Position numbers and translations under genes: made by a program
NCBI RefSeq assembly: GCF_000418325.1
Contig: NC_021658.1
Coordinates: 14,426,501-14,490,500, forward strand
Reading direction: 5' to 3'
DNA from: Sorangium cellulosum So0157-2
Lineage (GTDB): Bacteria; Myxococcota_A; Polyangia; Polyangiales; Polyangiaceae
DNA length: 64,000 nt
The notes under the pieces: model-generated
Databases searched by the model: none
What the model saw: only the letters and a program-made list of their open reading frames with translations
Told to the model about the DNA's origin: nothing
Part shown: positions 35,165 to 44,200 of the stretch, one piece after another
Position numbering within the stretch: the first letter of the stretch is position 1
How the letters are laid out: the number at the start of each line of letters is the position of its first letter

Positions 35165-35590
35165 TTAGCCTCGGTATTCCTGCACTGGAAGAGTAACCTC
35201 CCAGCGTTGGGGGTATGTATATCCTTTGACCGTAACGGTAGCATTGCGAAGGGCCGAATCGAACGAAACGCCAACAAAATCCCAATGTGTTCCGGGTCCC
35301 TCGATCGTCCGGGTCCTCGCCCTGACCTCATCGTCTGTGAGGGGCTGAAATCGTCGCTTGGGCACAGCCGTGTCGTTGTCGAGGGACAGCTTGATGGTCA
35401 CGACGTCGGCGCACCACTTGCCGTCGCCGCTGGAGCTGGCACATCTACCGCTTTGATACAGCCTGTTGTGGTTGTCCGCTGACAGCCGAGATTTCTCCTT
35501 CGCGTCGTGCGAATAGACCCATTCGCCAGCATTGTGACTAGGATGGTCAGCGTAGGTCGCAGTCGTGTTGCTCATGTTGAGATCTGTCAT
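35165..35590 (-). CDS. Hypothetical protein
   Basis: Not recognised. 141 residues from the ATG at 35590, preceded by AAGGAG at good spacing. No signal peptide. It has two Cys (GRCASSSGDGKWCADV) and ends in beta-like strands (NATVTVKGYTYPQRWEVTLP). GC content is visibly lower than its neighbours. Upstream on the same strand is the CBS gene, whose stop lies 19 bp from its start; co-transcription is possible. Confidence 0.6.
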   Translation of the reverse strand: MTDLNMSNTTATYADHPSHNAGEWVYSHDAKEKSRLSADNHNRLYQSGRCASSSGDGKWCADVVTIKLSLDNDTAVPKRRFQPLTDDEVRARTRTIEGPGTHWDFVGVSFDSALRNATVTVKGYTYPQRWEVTLPVQEYRG

Positions 35591-35609
35591 ATTTAGCTCC
35601 TTCTCGGAA

Positions 35610-36092
35610 TCAGCTCGCACGAATCAGGGACGAACGCGCGCGGCGCGGTGCTCGAGGTACATCTCTCGGGTTGCCGCTCCGAAGCTCGGCTCTGCGCGCC
35701 TCCAGCAGATGGGCCAGGGCACGCATTCCGTCAGTCATGGTGAAGACGCCGACCACCTTGCCGCGATCGAGCACGATGGCAGATCCGTATTTGTGTTCTG
35801 CCATTTCCCGGGAGACTTCGTCGAGCGGGGCGTCGGGCGAGATCGTGTAGACGGCCGGAGTCATCGCCTCTTCCACGGTCACTTTCTCGGGGTCGACGTC
35901 GCGGAGAGTTTCGATGAGGTGGAGATCGCGCTCGGAGATCACCCCGACCAAGATGCCCCCGTCGAGCACAGGGAGATGGCGAATACGGTGCTCACGCATT
36001 AGCTTGTGAGCGTGCGCGAGGTTCTGGGCGAGCCCGATCGATTGTGGGCTCTTGGTCATGTAGCGCTTTACCGCTGGAATAGCTGTGCTCAT
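35610..36092 (-). CDS. CBS-domain pair protein
   Basis: 160 residues from ATG 36092. Two CBS motifs are present: YMTKSPQSIGLAQNLAHAHK with HRIRHLPVLDGGILVGVISERDL, and EAMTPAVYTISPDAPLDEVS with YGSAIVLDRGKVVGVFTMTDG. CBS pairs bind adenosyl nucleotides and act as energy sensors. No effector domain is attached, so it probably acts in trans. An upstream in-frame extension to 36323 overlaps relic DNA and is unlikely. Confidence 0.85.
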   Translation of the reverse strand: MSTAIPAVKRYMTKSPQSIGLAQNLAHAHKLMREHRIRHLPVLDGGILVGVISERDLHLIETLRDVDPEKVTVEEAMTPAVYTISPDAPLDEVSREMAEHKYGSAIVLDRGKVVGVFTMTDGMRALAHLLEARRAELRSGNPRDVPRAPRRARSSLIRAS

Positions 36093-36201
36093 GGATTGGC
36101 CTCGTCCGCGGGAGGAAGCAAGAACCTGACCACGGTGATCTCCCGGCGCCGAACGGGGTTCTGGGTCGATCCTGCGGCGCACGCTTTGCGCCGGGCGCGC
36201 A

Positions 36202-36400
36202 ATGGGATGCGTCCGCACCAACGAGGTTAGGAGCCCGGACGGCGTGGTGACCGAGCATGCGTACGGCGCGCTCGACCTGCCGAGGACGGCTACGCGCGGG
36301 GGCTGGACGACGGCGTTCGCCAAGGGCGCGTCGGGGGCACGGGTACGGATGCCAGGGCCGAGCGAGACGATGATGTACGCTGGCGGGCTGTACGGTGCCG
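36202..36400 (+). pseudogene. Relic of an Rhs gene
   Basis: In the + frame the sequence reads SPDGVVTEHAYGALDLPRTA, then GARVRMPGPSETMMYAGGLY. This aligns without gaps over most of its length with the intact Rhs protein (FDKPETFTLDGGATIELDYD, then NRIRKTTPDEVTLYVGGLY, encoded about 27388-27549). DNA identity is low, so it derives from a diverged Rhs paralogue. No Rhs start or end is left. Confidence 0.7.
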
Positions 36401-36405
36401 GGGGT

Positions 36406-36470
36406 CGCGGCGGCCATCGCGTCGATCCGCACGCGCGGCTCGCCGGGCCCCGAGGCGCCCGTCTTGCGGA
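36406..36470. pseudogene. Duplicated 65-bp fragment of the PanE-like gene
   Basis: Matches 29877-29941 (3' part of the PanE-like reductase gene, same + strand orientation) at 61 of 65 positions by eye. It directly follows the Rhs relic, echoing the order Rhs then PanE-like at the intact locus. The rest of the 36471-36770 gap shows no recognisable gene. Confidence 0.8.
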
Positions 36471-36770
36471 CCGCTCTCCCGCCGCCGTGCGATCGAGAGG
36501 CGGGTGTGAACGAGAACTCAGCGGCTACGCGCCTCGAGGTGGCGTGAGGGGAGCGCGATGCCCTACGCCGCCCTCGCCGCGGGCATCGGCGAGGCGCCGG
36601 GTCGCGCCGCCGGGATCGTGGGACTTCGTGCTGCCGAAGCCGATGGTGATCGGTGGCTCACGGCTGAGAGGAAACGCTCGGTGGCGCCGAGGGACCGGGG
36701 GGTCGTTGCCCTCGACGAGGACGAGCAGTTCAGGCCCGGAGAGCCCGGGCGCGCGGCTGCAGGGAGGCGC

Positions 36771-37772
36771 TCAGGCGGTGACGCCCGGCTGGATGCCGTT
36801 CATCGCCATCATCTTCTGCCGCTCGGCCTCCTTGTTGAGGCCGCGGTAGCGCTCGTCGAGCTTCGCGATGTCGAGCTTCAGGATCCGGCCGTACAGCTCG
36901 AGGGCGATGCCGACGATCGACGGGTGGCACGCGGACTTCACCCGCTCATCGTAATAGGGATACGCCGCCACGTGGAAGCGGCGCAGGTTGTAGAACGGGA
37001 TGCCCGGGAACTTGTGGTGCTCGTTGTGGTACGTGACGTTGTTCCAGAGGAAGTTGGTGAAGTGCGCGCTGGTCCCGTACGTGCGCGAGCTGTACGCGTC
37101 CTCCCCCGGGAGCATCTCGTAGTGCTCGATCATCGAGGTCACGCTGGCGAGGATCGCGCCGAAGATGAACGGCAGCGCGTAGAAGAAGAAGAACACCTGC
37201 CGCGGCATGACCCAGAAGAAGAAGGCCATGAGCCCCCAGAAGCCGAGGATCTCCAGGTTCATCTTGACGCGCTGGAGCGCCGACAGCCGCTTCACGTACC
37301 GCGCCATGCAGCCGAGGAAGTACAGCGGGTAGGCGAACGTGTAGACCGCGAGGAGCAGGAGCTTCGCGAGGACGGGGTTCCGCGTGTAGTCCGTGACGAC
37401 GAAGTTGTCGACGTCAGGGTACGTGTTCGCGATCTTGTGATGATGAAGGTGGTAGTTCGTGTACAGCGTCACGCTCATCCCGGTCGGCGCCCAGCAGACC
37501 AGGGCGATGAGGTACGAGACGAGCTTCGATCGCGAGCAGCTGCCGTGGACGGCGTCGTGCGCGACCGCGCCGAGGCCGCGGACGAGGTTGGCAATCGCGA
37601 ACGAGACGACGATCCCGATCGGGATGGCGAGCGGGTGGTGCTGCGTCGCGTACAGCACCCACGTGAGCGCGGCCCAGATGCCGAAATGAAGCGGAATCTT
37701 GAGCAGGTAAATCGGGTTGCGCTTGTAGGCAGCCTGCAGCAGCTCCCGCGGTACCGTGTCCATGCCGGCCAT
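36771..37772 (-). CDS. Membrane fatty acid desaturase
   Basis: 333 residues, di-iron membrane enzyme that inserts a double bond into acyl chains or hydroxylates lipids. Three His boxes are intact: HDAVH (72-76), HLHHH (108-112) and HNEHH (249-253). Membrane helices lie between (about 30-65, 84-103, 133-155, 178-215). The HLHHH spacing and C-terminal layout resemble bacterial acyl-lipid or sphingolipid-type desaturases. Substrate not determined. Divergent from fumC with 184 bp between. Confidence 0.88.
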   Translation of the reverse strand: MAGMDTVPRELLQAAYKRNPIYLLKIPLHFGIWAALTWVLYATQHHPLAIPIGIVVSFAIANLVRGLGAVAHDAVHGSCSRSKLVSYLIALVCWAPTGMSVTLYTNYHLHHHKIANTYPDVDNFVVTDYTRNPVLAKLLLLAVYTFAYPLYFLGCMARYVKRLSALQRVKMNLEILGFWGLMAFFFWVMPRQVFFFFYALPFIFGAILASVTSMIEHYEMLPGEDAYSSRTYGTSAHFTNFLWNNVTYHNEHHKFPGIPFYNLRRFHVAAYPYYDERVKSACHPSIVGIALELYGRILKLDIAKLDERYRGLNKEAERQKMMAMNGIQPGVTA

Positions 37773-37956
37773 ACTGATCTCCGTGTTTCTCGCGCGTGCG
37801 CGGCCCGGAACTTCGCAAAAAACAGGCGAGAAAACAAGAGCACGCCCGCTTTTTACCCCCGCTTACCCCCCGCGGCGCGAATGCCGTTACGCAGGACGCC
37901 GGGAGCCGGGGGTCGCGCCGCTTGAGGGGCGCGACCACTGCCGCTAAGACGCGGCG

Positions 37957-39357
37957 ATGGGGACTCGCATCGAAAAGGACAGCTTCGGGCCGATCGAGGT
38001 GCAGGCCGACCGCTACTGGGGGGCGCAGACGCAGCGATCCCTGGAGAACTTCCGGATCGGCGGCGAGCGCTTCCCGCGGGAGATGATCGCCGCGCTCGCC
38101 ACGGTCAAGAAGGCCGCGGCGCTCGTCAACCGCGACCTCGGGCTCCTGCCAGCGGACAAATGCGGGCTCATCGTCGCGGCGGCCGACGAGGTGATCGCGG
38201 GCAAGCTCGACGACCACTTCCCGCTCGTCGTCTGGCAGACGGGCAGCGGCACCCAGACCAACATGAACGTGAACGAGGTCATCAGTAACCGAGCGATCGA
38301 GCTCAGCGGCGGCGTCCTGGGCTCGAAGTCGCCGGTCCACCCGAACGACGACGTGAACCGGTCGCAGAGCTCGAACGACGTGTTCCCGACGGCCATGCAC
38401 GTCGTCGCCGCGCTCCAGATCGAGCGCCGCCTGCTCCCGGAGGTCCGGCGGCTCCGCGACACCCTGGCGCAGAAGAGCGCGGCGTTCGCGGACATCGTCA
38501 AGATCGGCCGCACGCACCTGCAGGACGCGACGCCGCTGACGCTCGGGCAGGAGTTCTCCGGCTACGTCGCGCAGCTCGACGCCGGCGTCGCCGCGATCGA
38601 GCGGGCGCTGCCGCCGCTGCATGAGCTCGCGCTCGGGGGCACGGCGGTCGGGACGGGGCTGAACGCCCACCCGGAGTTCCCGGCGCGCGTCGCGGCGACG
38701 ATCGCCGAGCTCACCGGGGCGCCGTTCGTCACCGCGCCGAACAAGTTCCAGGCGCTCGCGTCGCACGACGCGCTGGTGGCGGCGCACGGCGCCCTGAAGG
38801 CGCTCGCCTGCAGCCTGATCAAGATCGCGAACGACGTCCGCTGGCTGGCGAGCGGGCCGCGCTGTGGCATCGGCGAGATCACCCTCCCCGAGAACGAGCC
38901 GGGCAGCTCGATCATGCCGGGCAAGGTGAACCCCACCCAGGCCGAGGCGATGACGATGCTCTGCGCGCAGGTGCTCGGCAACGACGTCGCGGTCGGCGTC
39001 GGCGGGGCGAGCGGCAATTTCGAGCTCAACGTGTACAAGCCGCTCATCATCCACAACGTGCTGCAGTCGATCCGGCTGCTCGCCGACGGCTGCGCGTCGT
39101 TCGACGAGCACTGCGCGCGCGGCATCGCGCCGAACCGCGAGCGGATCGCCCGCAACGTCCGCGAGAGCCTGATGCTGGTGACCGCGCTGAACCCGCACGT
39201 GGGCTACGACAACGCCGCGAAGATCGCCAAGAAGGCGCACGCGGACGGGACCACCCTGCGCGAGGCGGCGCTCGCGCTCGGGCTCCTCGACGCGCGGACG
39301 TTCGACGAGGTCGTGAGGCCGGAGCGCATGATCGGTCCGTCCGCGGACAAGGAGTGA
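37957..39357 (+). CDS. fumC: Class II fumarate hydratase
   Basis: Interconverts fumarate and malate in the TCA cycle. 466 residues, normal for FumC. It starts RIEKDSFGPIEVQADRYWGA, has TGSGTQTNMNVNEVI, HPNDDVNRSQSSND, the KIGRTHLQDATPL catalytic segment and the superfamily signature GSSIMPGKVNPTQ with the active Ser. NHPHVGYD-like ALNPHVGYDNAAKIAKKAH near the end distinguishes fumarase from aspartase. Monocistronic in this window. Secure. Confidence 0.96.
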   Translation: MGTRIEKDSFGPIEVQADRYWGAQTQRSLENFRIGGERFPREMIAALATVKKAAALVNRDLGLLPADKCGLIVAAADEVIAGKLDDHFPLVVWQTGSGTQTNMNVNEVISNRAIELSGGVLGSKSPVHPNDDVNRSQSSNDVFPTAMHVVAALQIERRLLPEVRRLRDTLAQKSAAFADIVKIGRTHLQDATPLTLGQEFSGYVAQLDAGVAAIERALPPLHELALGGTAVGTGLNAHPEFPARVAATIAELTGAPFVTAPNKFQALASHDALVAAHGALKALACSLIKIANDVRWLASGPRCGIGEITLPENEPGSSIMPGKVNPTQAEAMTMLCAQVLGNDVAVGVGGASGNFELNVYKPLIIHNVLQSIRLLADGCASFDEHCARGIAPNRERIARNVRESLMLVTALNPHVGYDNAAKIAKKAHADGTTLREAALALGLLDARTFDEVVRPERMIGPSADKE

Positions 39358-39425
39358 TGGGGGCGCGGGGCGATCGCTCGCGGCGGAGAGCGCGCGCGCC
39401 TCGCGCCGCCGCGCCCGCCCGCGCG

Positions 39426-39454
39426 TTGACACCCCGTCGCGTCCTGCGATAGAC
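39426..39454 (+). promoter_or_regulatory. Sigma-70-like promoter upstream of porin gene
   Basis: TTGACA (39426-39431), then 16 bp and GATAGA (39448-39453), about 130 bp upstream of the porin signal-peptide ATG at 39586. The -35 is a perfect consensus; the -10 is a moderate match. In so GC-rich a genome this combination is unlikely by chance. Confidence 0.5.
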
Positions 39455-39539
39455 GAACAGCGCCTGCCAGCGGCGCCCGCTGCAGCTTCGCAGCGACTCC
39501 CACCCTCGCCGCCGGCCGACAGGGGATGCCGATGACAGC

Positions 39540-41279
39540 TTGCGCATGGACGCGCCGCGGCGCGGCTCCTCGGTGGTGCAGGGCGATGCGGCGCGCGGGC
39601 GCCGCCTTCGTGGCCGCGGCGGCGCTCGGGTGTCCGCCGGCGGCCGCGCAGCCCAGCCAGCCCCGGCGCCGCCGCCCGCCGGCGACGCCTTGCCGCCGCC
39701 CGCCGCCCCGGCGCCGCCGCCCGCCGGCGACGCCTTGCCGCCGCCCGCCGCCCCGGCGCCGCCGCCCGCCGCCCCGGCGCCGCCGCCCGCCGCCCCGGCG
39801 CCGCCGCCCGCCGCCCCGGCGCCGCCGCCCGCCGCCCCGGCGCCGCCGCCCGCCGCCCCGGCGCCGCCGCCCGCCGCCCCGGCGCCGCCGCCCGCCGCCC
39901 CGGCGCCGCCGCCCGCCGCCCCGGCGCCGCCGCCCGCCGCCCCGGCGGCGCCGCCCGCCGGCGCCGCCCCGCCCGGCGACCCCGCGCCCGCCGCGCCGCC
40001 CGCCGCCCCCGCGACGCCGCCCGCCGCAGCCGCGCCGCCCGCCGCCGCGCCGCCCGCGGGCGCGGCGCTGCCGCCCGCAGGCGCCGCCTTGCCGCCCGCC
40101 GGCGACGCCTTGCCGCCGCCCGCCGCCCCGGCGCCGCCGCCCGCCGGCGCCGTGGCCGCCACGCCGGGCGCGGCGGCCGCGCCGTCGCCCGCCGGCTCGG
40201 ACGCCGCGCCGCCGTCCGAGGGCGCCGCGGGGCCGCCGTTCCAGCTCAGCATCGGCCGGCTCCTGCTCTCGCCGCTCGTGCTCGTGCAGGCGCAGGCCGT
40301 GCCGTACGTCGGCGACGACGCCTACCTCCAGGCGGGCGACGTCGCCGAAGGGCAGGGGTTCCGCGTGCGGCGCGCCCGCGTCGGCTTCGCGGGCACGCTC
40401 GCCGGGTACGTGCCGTTCGCGGTCTCGGGCGAGCTCGCCGCGGGCGCGGGCGGCGCGCCGCGGCTCTCCGAGGCGTGGATCGGCTACGCCCACTTCCCGT
40501 TCGCGCACCTCTATTTCGGCGCGCACGACGTGCCGTTCAGCCGCTCGGCGATGACGGGCGCCGGCGAGGGCGCGCTGCTCGAGCGGCCGTTCGCCGTGCG
40601 CGCCATGGCGCCCCTCCGCCAGGTCGGCCTCCACGTCGAGGGGCACTTCCGGGACAGGACGTTCAGCTACTTCGCCGGCATCTTCAACGGCTTCCAGCGC
40701 TCGGATCAGCCCTTCGCCGGCTACGTCGAGAACGCCGCGATCTCCGGCAACCGCTTCGACCACGTCGCCTACGTCGCGCGCCTCGCCACCGAGCCGCTCG
40801 GCCCGCTCCCGCGCTCGCTGCAGGACCTCGCCGTCTCGCGCCCCCGCCTCGGCGCGGGCGCGAGCTACTTCTTCAGCGACGGAGGGACGCGCGACATCCA
40901 CGGCATCGGCGCCGACGTCCTGTTCCAGGCCTCGGGCGCGCACGCCCTCGCCGAGCTGCTCTGGAACCAGAGCGACCCCGAGCGCGCCCCGACGCAGCCG
41001 CTCGGCCAGCTCGCCCCGGTCACCTCGCTCGGCCTCGTCGGCGAGGTGGGCTATTTCGTGAGGCGCATCAAGCTCGGCGTGACCGCCCGGTTCGAGTGGC
41101 TCGATCCCAACCTCGATCTCGACGACGAGACCGACAGCTGGGCGCTCACCGCCGGCGCGAGCTACCACTTCATCGACAACGTGCTCAAGGCGCAGGCCGA
41201 CTTCACCCACCGGCAGGAGATCCACGGCGTCGCGCTCGACAACGACGCCGTGGCGCTGGGGCTCCAGCTCAACCTGTAG
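39540..41279 (+). CDS. OprO/OprP-type porin with long Ala/Pro-rich N-terminal region
   Basis: The C-terminal about 345 residues form a phosphate-selective-porin-like beta-barrel: FRVRRARVGFAGTLAGYVPF, AWIGYAHFPFAHLYFGAHDV, PFSRSAMTGAG, ARLATEPLGP and a final ALGLQLNL ending in an aromatic/Leu strand. Before it lies about 180 residues of PAPPPAA/AGDALPPP repeats. In this frame the N-terminus is Arg-rich with no signal peptide. A good one (MRRAGAAFVAAAALG, cleavage after AAA) begins at ATG 39586 in another frame, so a one-base loss between about 39640 and 39661 is suspected. It lies 9 bp before the PHP-type lipoprotein gene. Confidence 0.75.
   Translation: MRMDAPRRGSSVVQGDAARGRRLRGRGGARVSAGGRAAQPAPAPPPAGDALPPPAAPAPPPAGDALPPPAAPAPPPAAPAPPPAAPAPPPAAPAPPPAAPAPPPAAPAPPPAAPAPPPAAPAPPPAAPAPPPAAPAAPPAGAAPPGDPAPAAPPAAPATPPAAAAPPAAAPPAGAALPPAGAALPPAGDALPPPAAPAPPPAGAVAATPGAAAAPSPAGSDAAPPSEGAAGPPFQLSIGRLLLSPLVLVQAQAVPYVGDDAYLQAGDVAEGQGFRVRRARVGFAGTLAGYVPFAVSGELAAGAGGAPRLSEAWIGYAHFPFAHLYFGAHDVPFSRSAMTGAGEGALLERPFAVRAMAPLRQVGLHVEGHFRDRTFSYFAGIFNGFQRSDQPFAGYVENAAISGNRFDHVAYVARLATEPLGPLPRSLQDLAVSRPRLGAGASYFFSDGGTRDIHGIGADVLFQASGAHALAELLWNQSDPERAPTQPLGQLAPVTSLGLVGEVGYFVRRIKLGVTARFEWLDPNLDLDDETDSWALTAGASYHFIDNVLKAQADFTHRQEIHGVALDNDAVALGLQLNL
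39690..40150 (+). repeat. 21-bp tandem repeats encoding PAPPPAA
   Basis: About ten copies of CCGGCGCCGCCGCCCGCCGC-type units run head to tail (about 39750-39950). Related variants (PAGDALPPPAA, PAGAA) lie on both sides. Frame is preserved in multiples of 21 bp. It makes assembly and frameshift errors likely in the same gene. Confidence 0.8.
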
Positions 41280-41288
41280 CGGCCCGCC

Positions 41289-44200
41289 ATGCGAACCCGC
41301 CGCTCCGTCCCCGTCCTGCTCGCGCCGCGCTCCGCCCTCGGCCTCGCCGGCCTGCTCGCCCTGGCCGGCTGCGACGCGCCGAACCTCCTGCGCGCCAAGC
41401 CGATCGAGAACCGGTTCGAGCTCGTCGGCGGGCCGGTGGCGATGGCCGATGTCGGCGATTTCCTTCTGGAAAACGACGAGATCCGGGTCGCGATCCTCGG
41501 GGCGCGCCACTCGCCGGGGCCGGGGGTCTACGGCGGCTCGCTGGTCGACGCCGACCTGCGCCGCCCCGATCCGCGCTTCGCGAGCGCGTCGGGGCGCGAC
41601 CGCTTCGCCGAGTCGTTCCCGGTGGCCAACCTGCTCGTGCCGGATCCGGGCGCCACCGAGGTCTTCGTGGCGAAGGACGGCTCCGACGGGCACGAGGCGA
41701 TCGTCCGCGTCGAGGGCGACGGCGGGTTCCTCTTCCACGCGCTCGGCGTGCTGAAGACCCAGGAGGACCTGCTCGGCCTGCTGTTCGACGGCCTGAAGCC
41801 GGAGATGCGCTTCCGCACCGACTACATCCTTCGCCCGGGCGAGCGGTTCGTCACGATCCGCACGACGCTGCTGCTGCCCGACAGGGCGGTGGGGTGCCCG
41901 AGCGTCGGCGCCTGCGCGCTCGAGTGCGAGGACGGCCTCGCGGCGGGCGAGGACGGCTGCCCCACGTGCGCCTGCGGCGAGCCGCTCTCGCTCGACAACT
42001 ACGCGGGGCCGTCCGACATCTTCCGGGGCATCCTCGGCGACGTCCGCGACGAGGATCCCGAGCGGAAGGGCGGCATCGTCGCCGGCGATTTCGTCTTCTT
42101 CGGCAACCAGAACGACATCTTCGGCCCCGGCATCGGGTTCGACGAGGAGAAGGCGGTGTTCGACGCGCTCTTCTCCGGCCGGGACACGTTCCAGCGGCCG
42201 CTCGGCTTCGACTTCGTGGCCGCGGCGGGCGGCGACGTCAGCTACGGCTACTTCACCAAGGCGCGCCCGGGCGACCCGCCCTCCACGGTCAACGTCCCCG
42301 TCTTCACGAGCGCGGCCACCGCCTTCCTGAGCGCCGGCAAGAGCTGCCTCGCCGCGGCCGACGACGACGAGGCGTGCGACCACAAGCGGTCGTTCACCTA
42401 CGAGCGCTACTTCGCCGTGGGCGAGGGCGACATCGCGAGCGTCGCCGAGGTGGTGTACGGCGCCCGCGGTGCGCCGACGGGCGCGCTCGAGGGCGCGGTC
42501 CTCTGGCGGTCGACCGGCGAGCCCGTGCCGAACGCGCGCGTCCACGTCTTCCGCGACCCCGACCCGGCCGCGCGCTTCGCGAGCGTCGACGCGCTCGTCG
42601 AGGCGAGCCTCGCGCGCTCGGGCGACGTGGGGCTCGTCAGCTCCATCGACGCCGACCTCGGGCTCGATCCGGTGGAGGACGGCGATTTCCGCGCGCGGCT
42701 CGAGCCCGGCGGCTACCTGCTCGTCGCGGAGAGCCCGGGCGGCGCGGCGGTGTCCGCGCCGATCCGCGTGGCGCTCGGCGCCGGGGCCACGGTGACTGTC
42801 GCGGCGGAGCTGCCGAGCCCCGCGCGGATCGCGTACCGGGTCGTCGACGAGGGCGGCCGGCTCTCGCCGGCCAAGCTGACGTTCGTCGCGCTCGACGCCG
42901 CGGGGCGGCCGCGCGAGGGCGACGGGACGCGGCGGGTCTACCTCGGCCACGGCCGCCTCGGCAGCGGCGTCCGGCAGATCGAGCGCTCGGCGACGGGCGA
43001 GGGCTCGGTCGAGATCGAGCCGGGCCGCTACCGCGTGCTCGTCACGCGCGGGCCCGAGTTCGGCCGGTTCGAGGTCCCGGACCTCGAGGTGCGCGCCGGG
43101 GAGCTGCGGCGGATCGAGGCGGTCGTGCCGCGCGAGGTCGACTCGACGGGCTGGATGTCGATCGACATGCACCTGCACCAGCGCCCGAGCTTCGACAGCG
43201 GCATGCCGCTCGAGGCGCGGGTGACCTCGGCGGTCGTCGAGGGGCTCGAGGTCGCGGTGGCGACCGATCACGACGTGCACACCGATCTCGAGCCGGCGGT
43301 GCGGCAGCTGGGGCTCGAGCCGCTCCTGAAGACGGCGGTCGGCGCCGAGGTCTCGACGCTCGAGCTCGGCCATTTCATCGGCTTCCCGCTGCGTTACGAC
43401 GAGCTCGCGGTGCCGGATCACGGCGTCTTCGACTGGGTCTGCCGCCCGGGCGGCGGCGTGATCGACGGCGTCCGCGGCACGGCGGCGGACGGCGAGGACG
43501 CGCTCGTGATCGTGGCGCACCCGCGCGACGGGTTCATCGGGTACATCGACCAGCTCGGCGTGGACCCGTTCACGCTGGACCGGACGATCCCCACGCTCGA
43601 GGCGAGCAACCCGCTGTTCCAGGCGGGCAGCTGCGATTTCGACGCGATGGAGGTCTTCAACGCGAAGCGGTTCGATCTGCTCCGGACCCCCACGGTGCAG
43701 GAGGTGGTCGATTTCAACCGCTGCCTGTCCCGGATCGATGCCGCGCGGGACGAGGCGTCGCTCGGCGCGGCGTGCGGCGGGATCCCCGTGGAGCTGCCGG
43801 CGTGCCTGCCCGGCGAGCGGTACGCGGTGTGCCAGCAGCGCGCCCGTTCGGCGCTCGCCTGGCAGGTCACGAAGCGGATCCTGACGAGGACGCCCGAGGA
43901 GCAGGACGCGATCTGGGGGTTCGACCGGACCGCGGCCGAGGGCGAGGCGCTCTGCCTTGTCGGCGAGGGGGGCGCGGTCCCGGAGGGAGACGCGGATCGG
44001 CCGTGCACGTTCCATGCGGGCCAGGTCGACGATCTGTTCCGCTACCTCGACCACGGCTTCTCGCCGACGCAGATCGGGAGCAGCGACAGCCACGGCGCGT
44101 CGCCGGAGCCGGGGTTTCCGCGCACCTATTTCCGCGCGCCGACCGACCAGCCCGCGGCGATCGAGCTGGGCGGTGTCACCGGCGCGCTGCGCGCGGGCAG

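Noticed and set aside
36093..36323. N-terminal extension of the CBS protein
   Set aside because: Lies in relic DNA; the CBS domain starts right after the ATG at 36092 and the extension has no conserved features.
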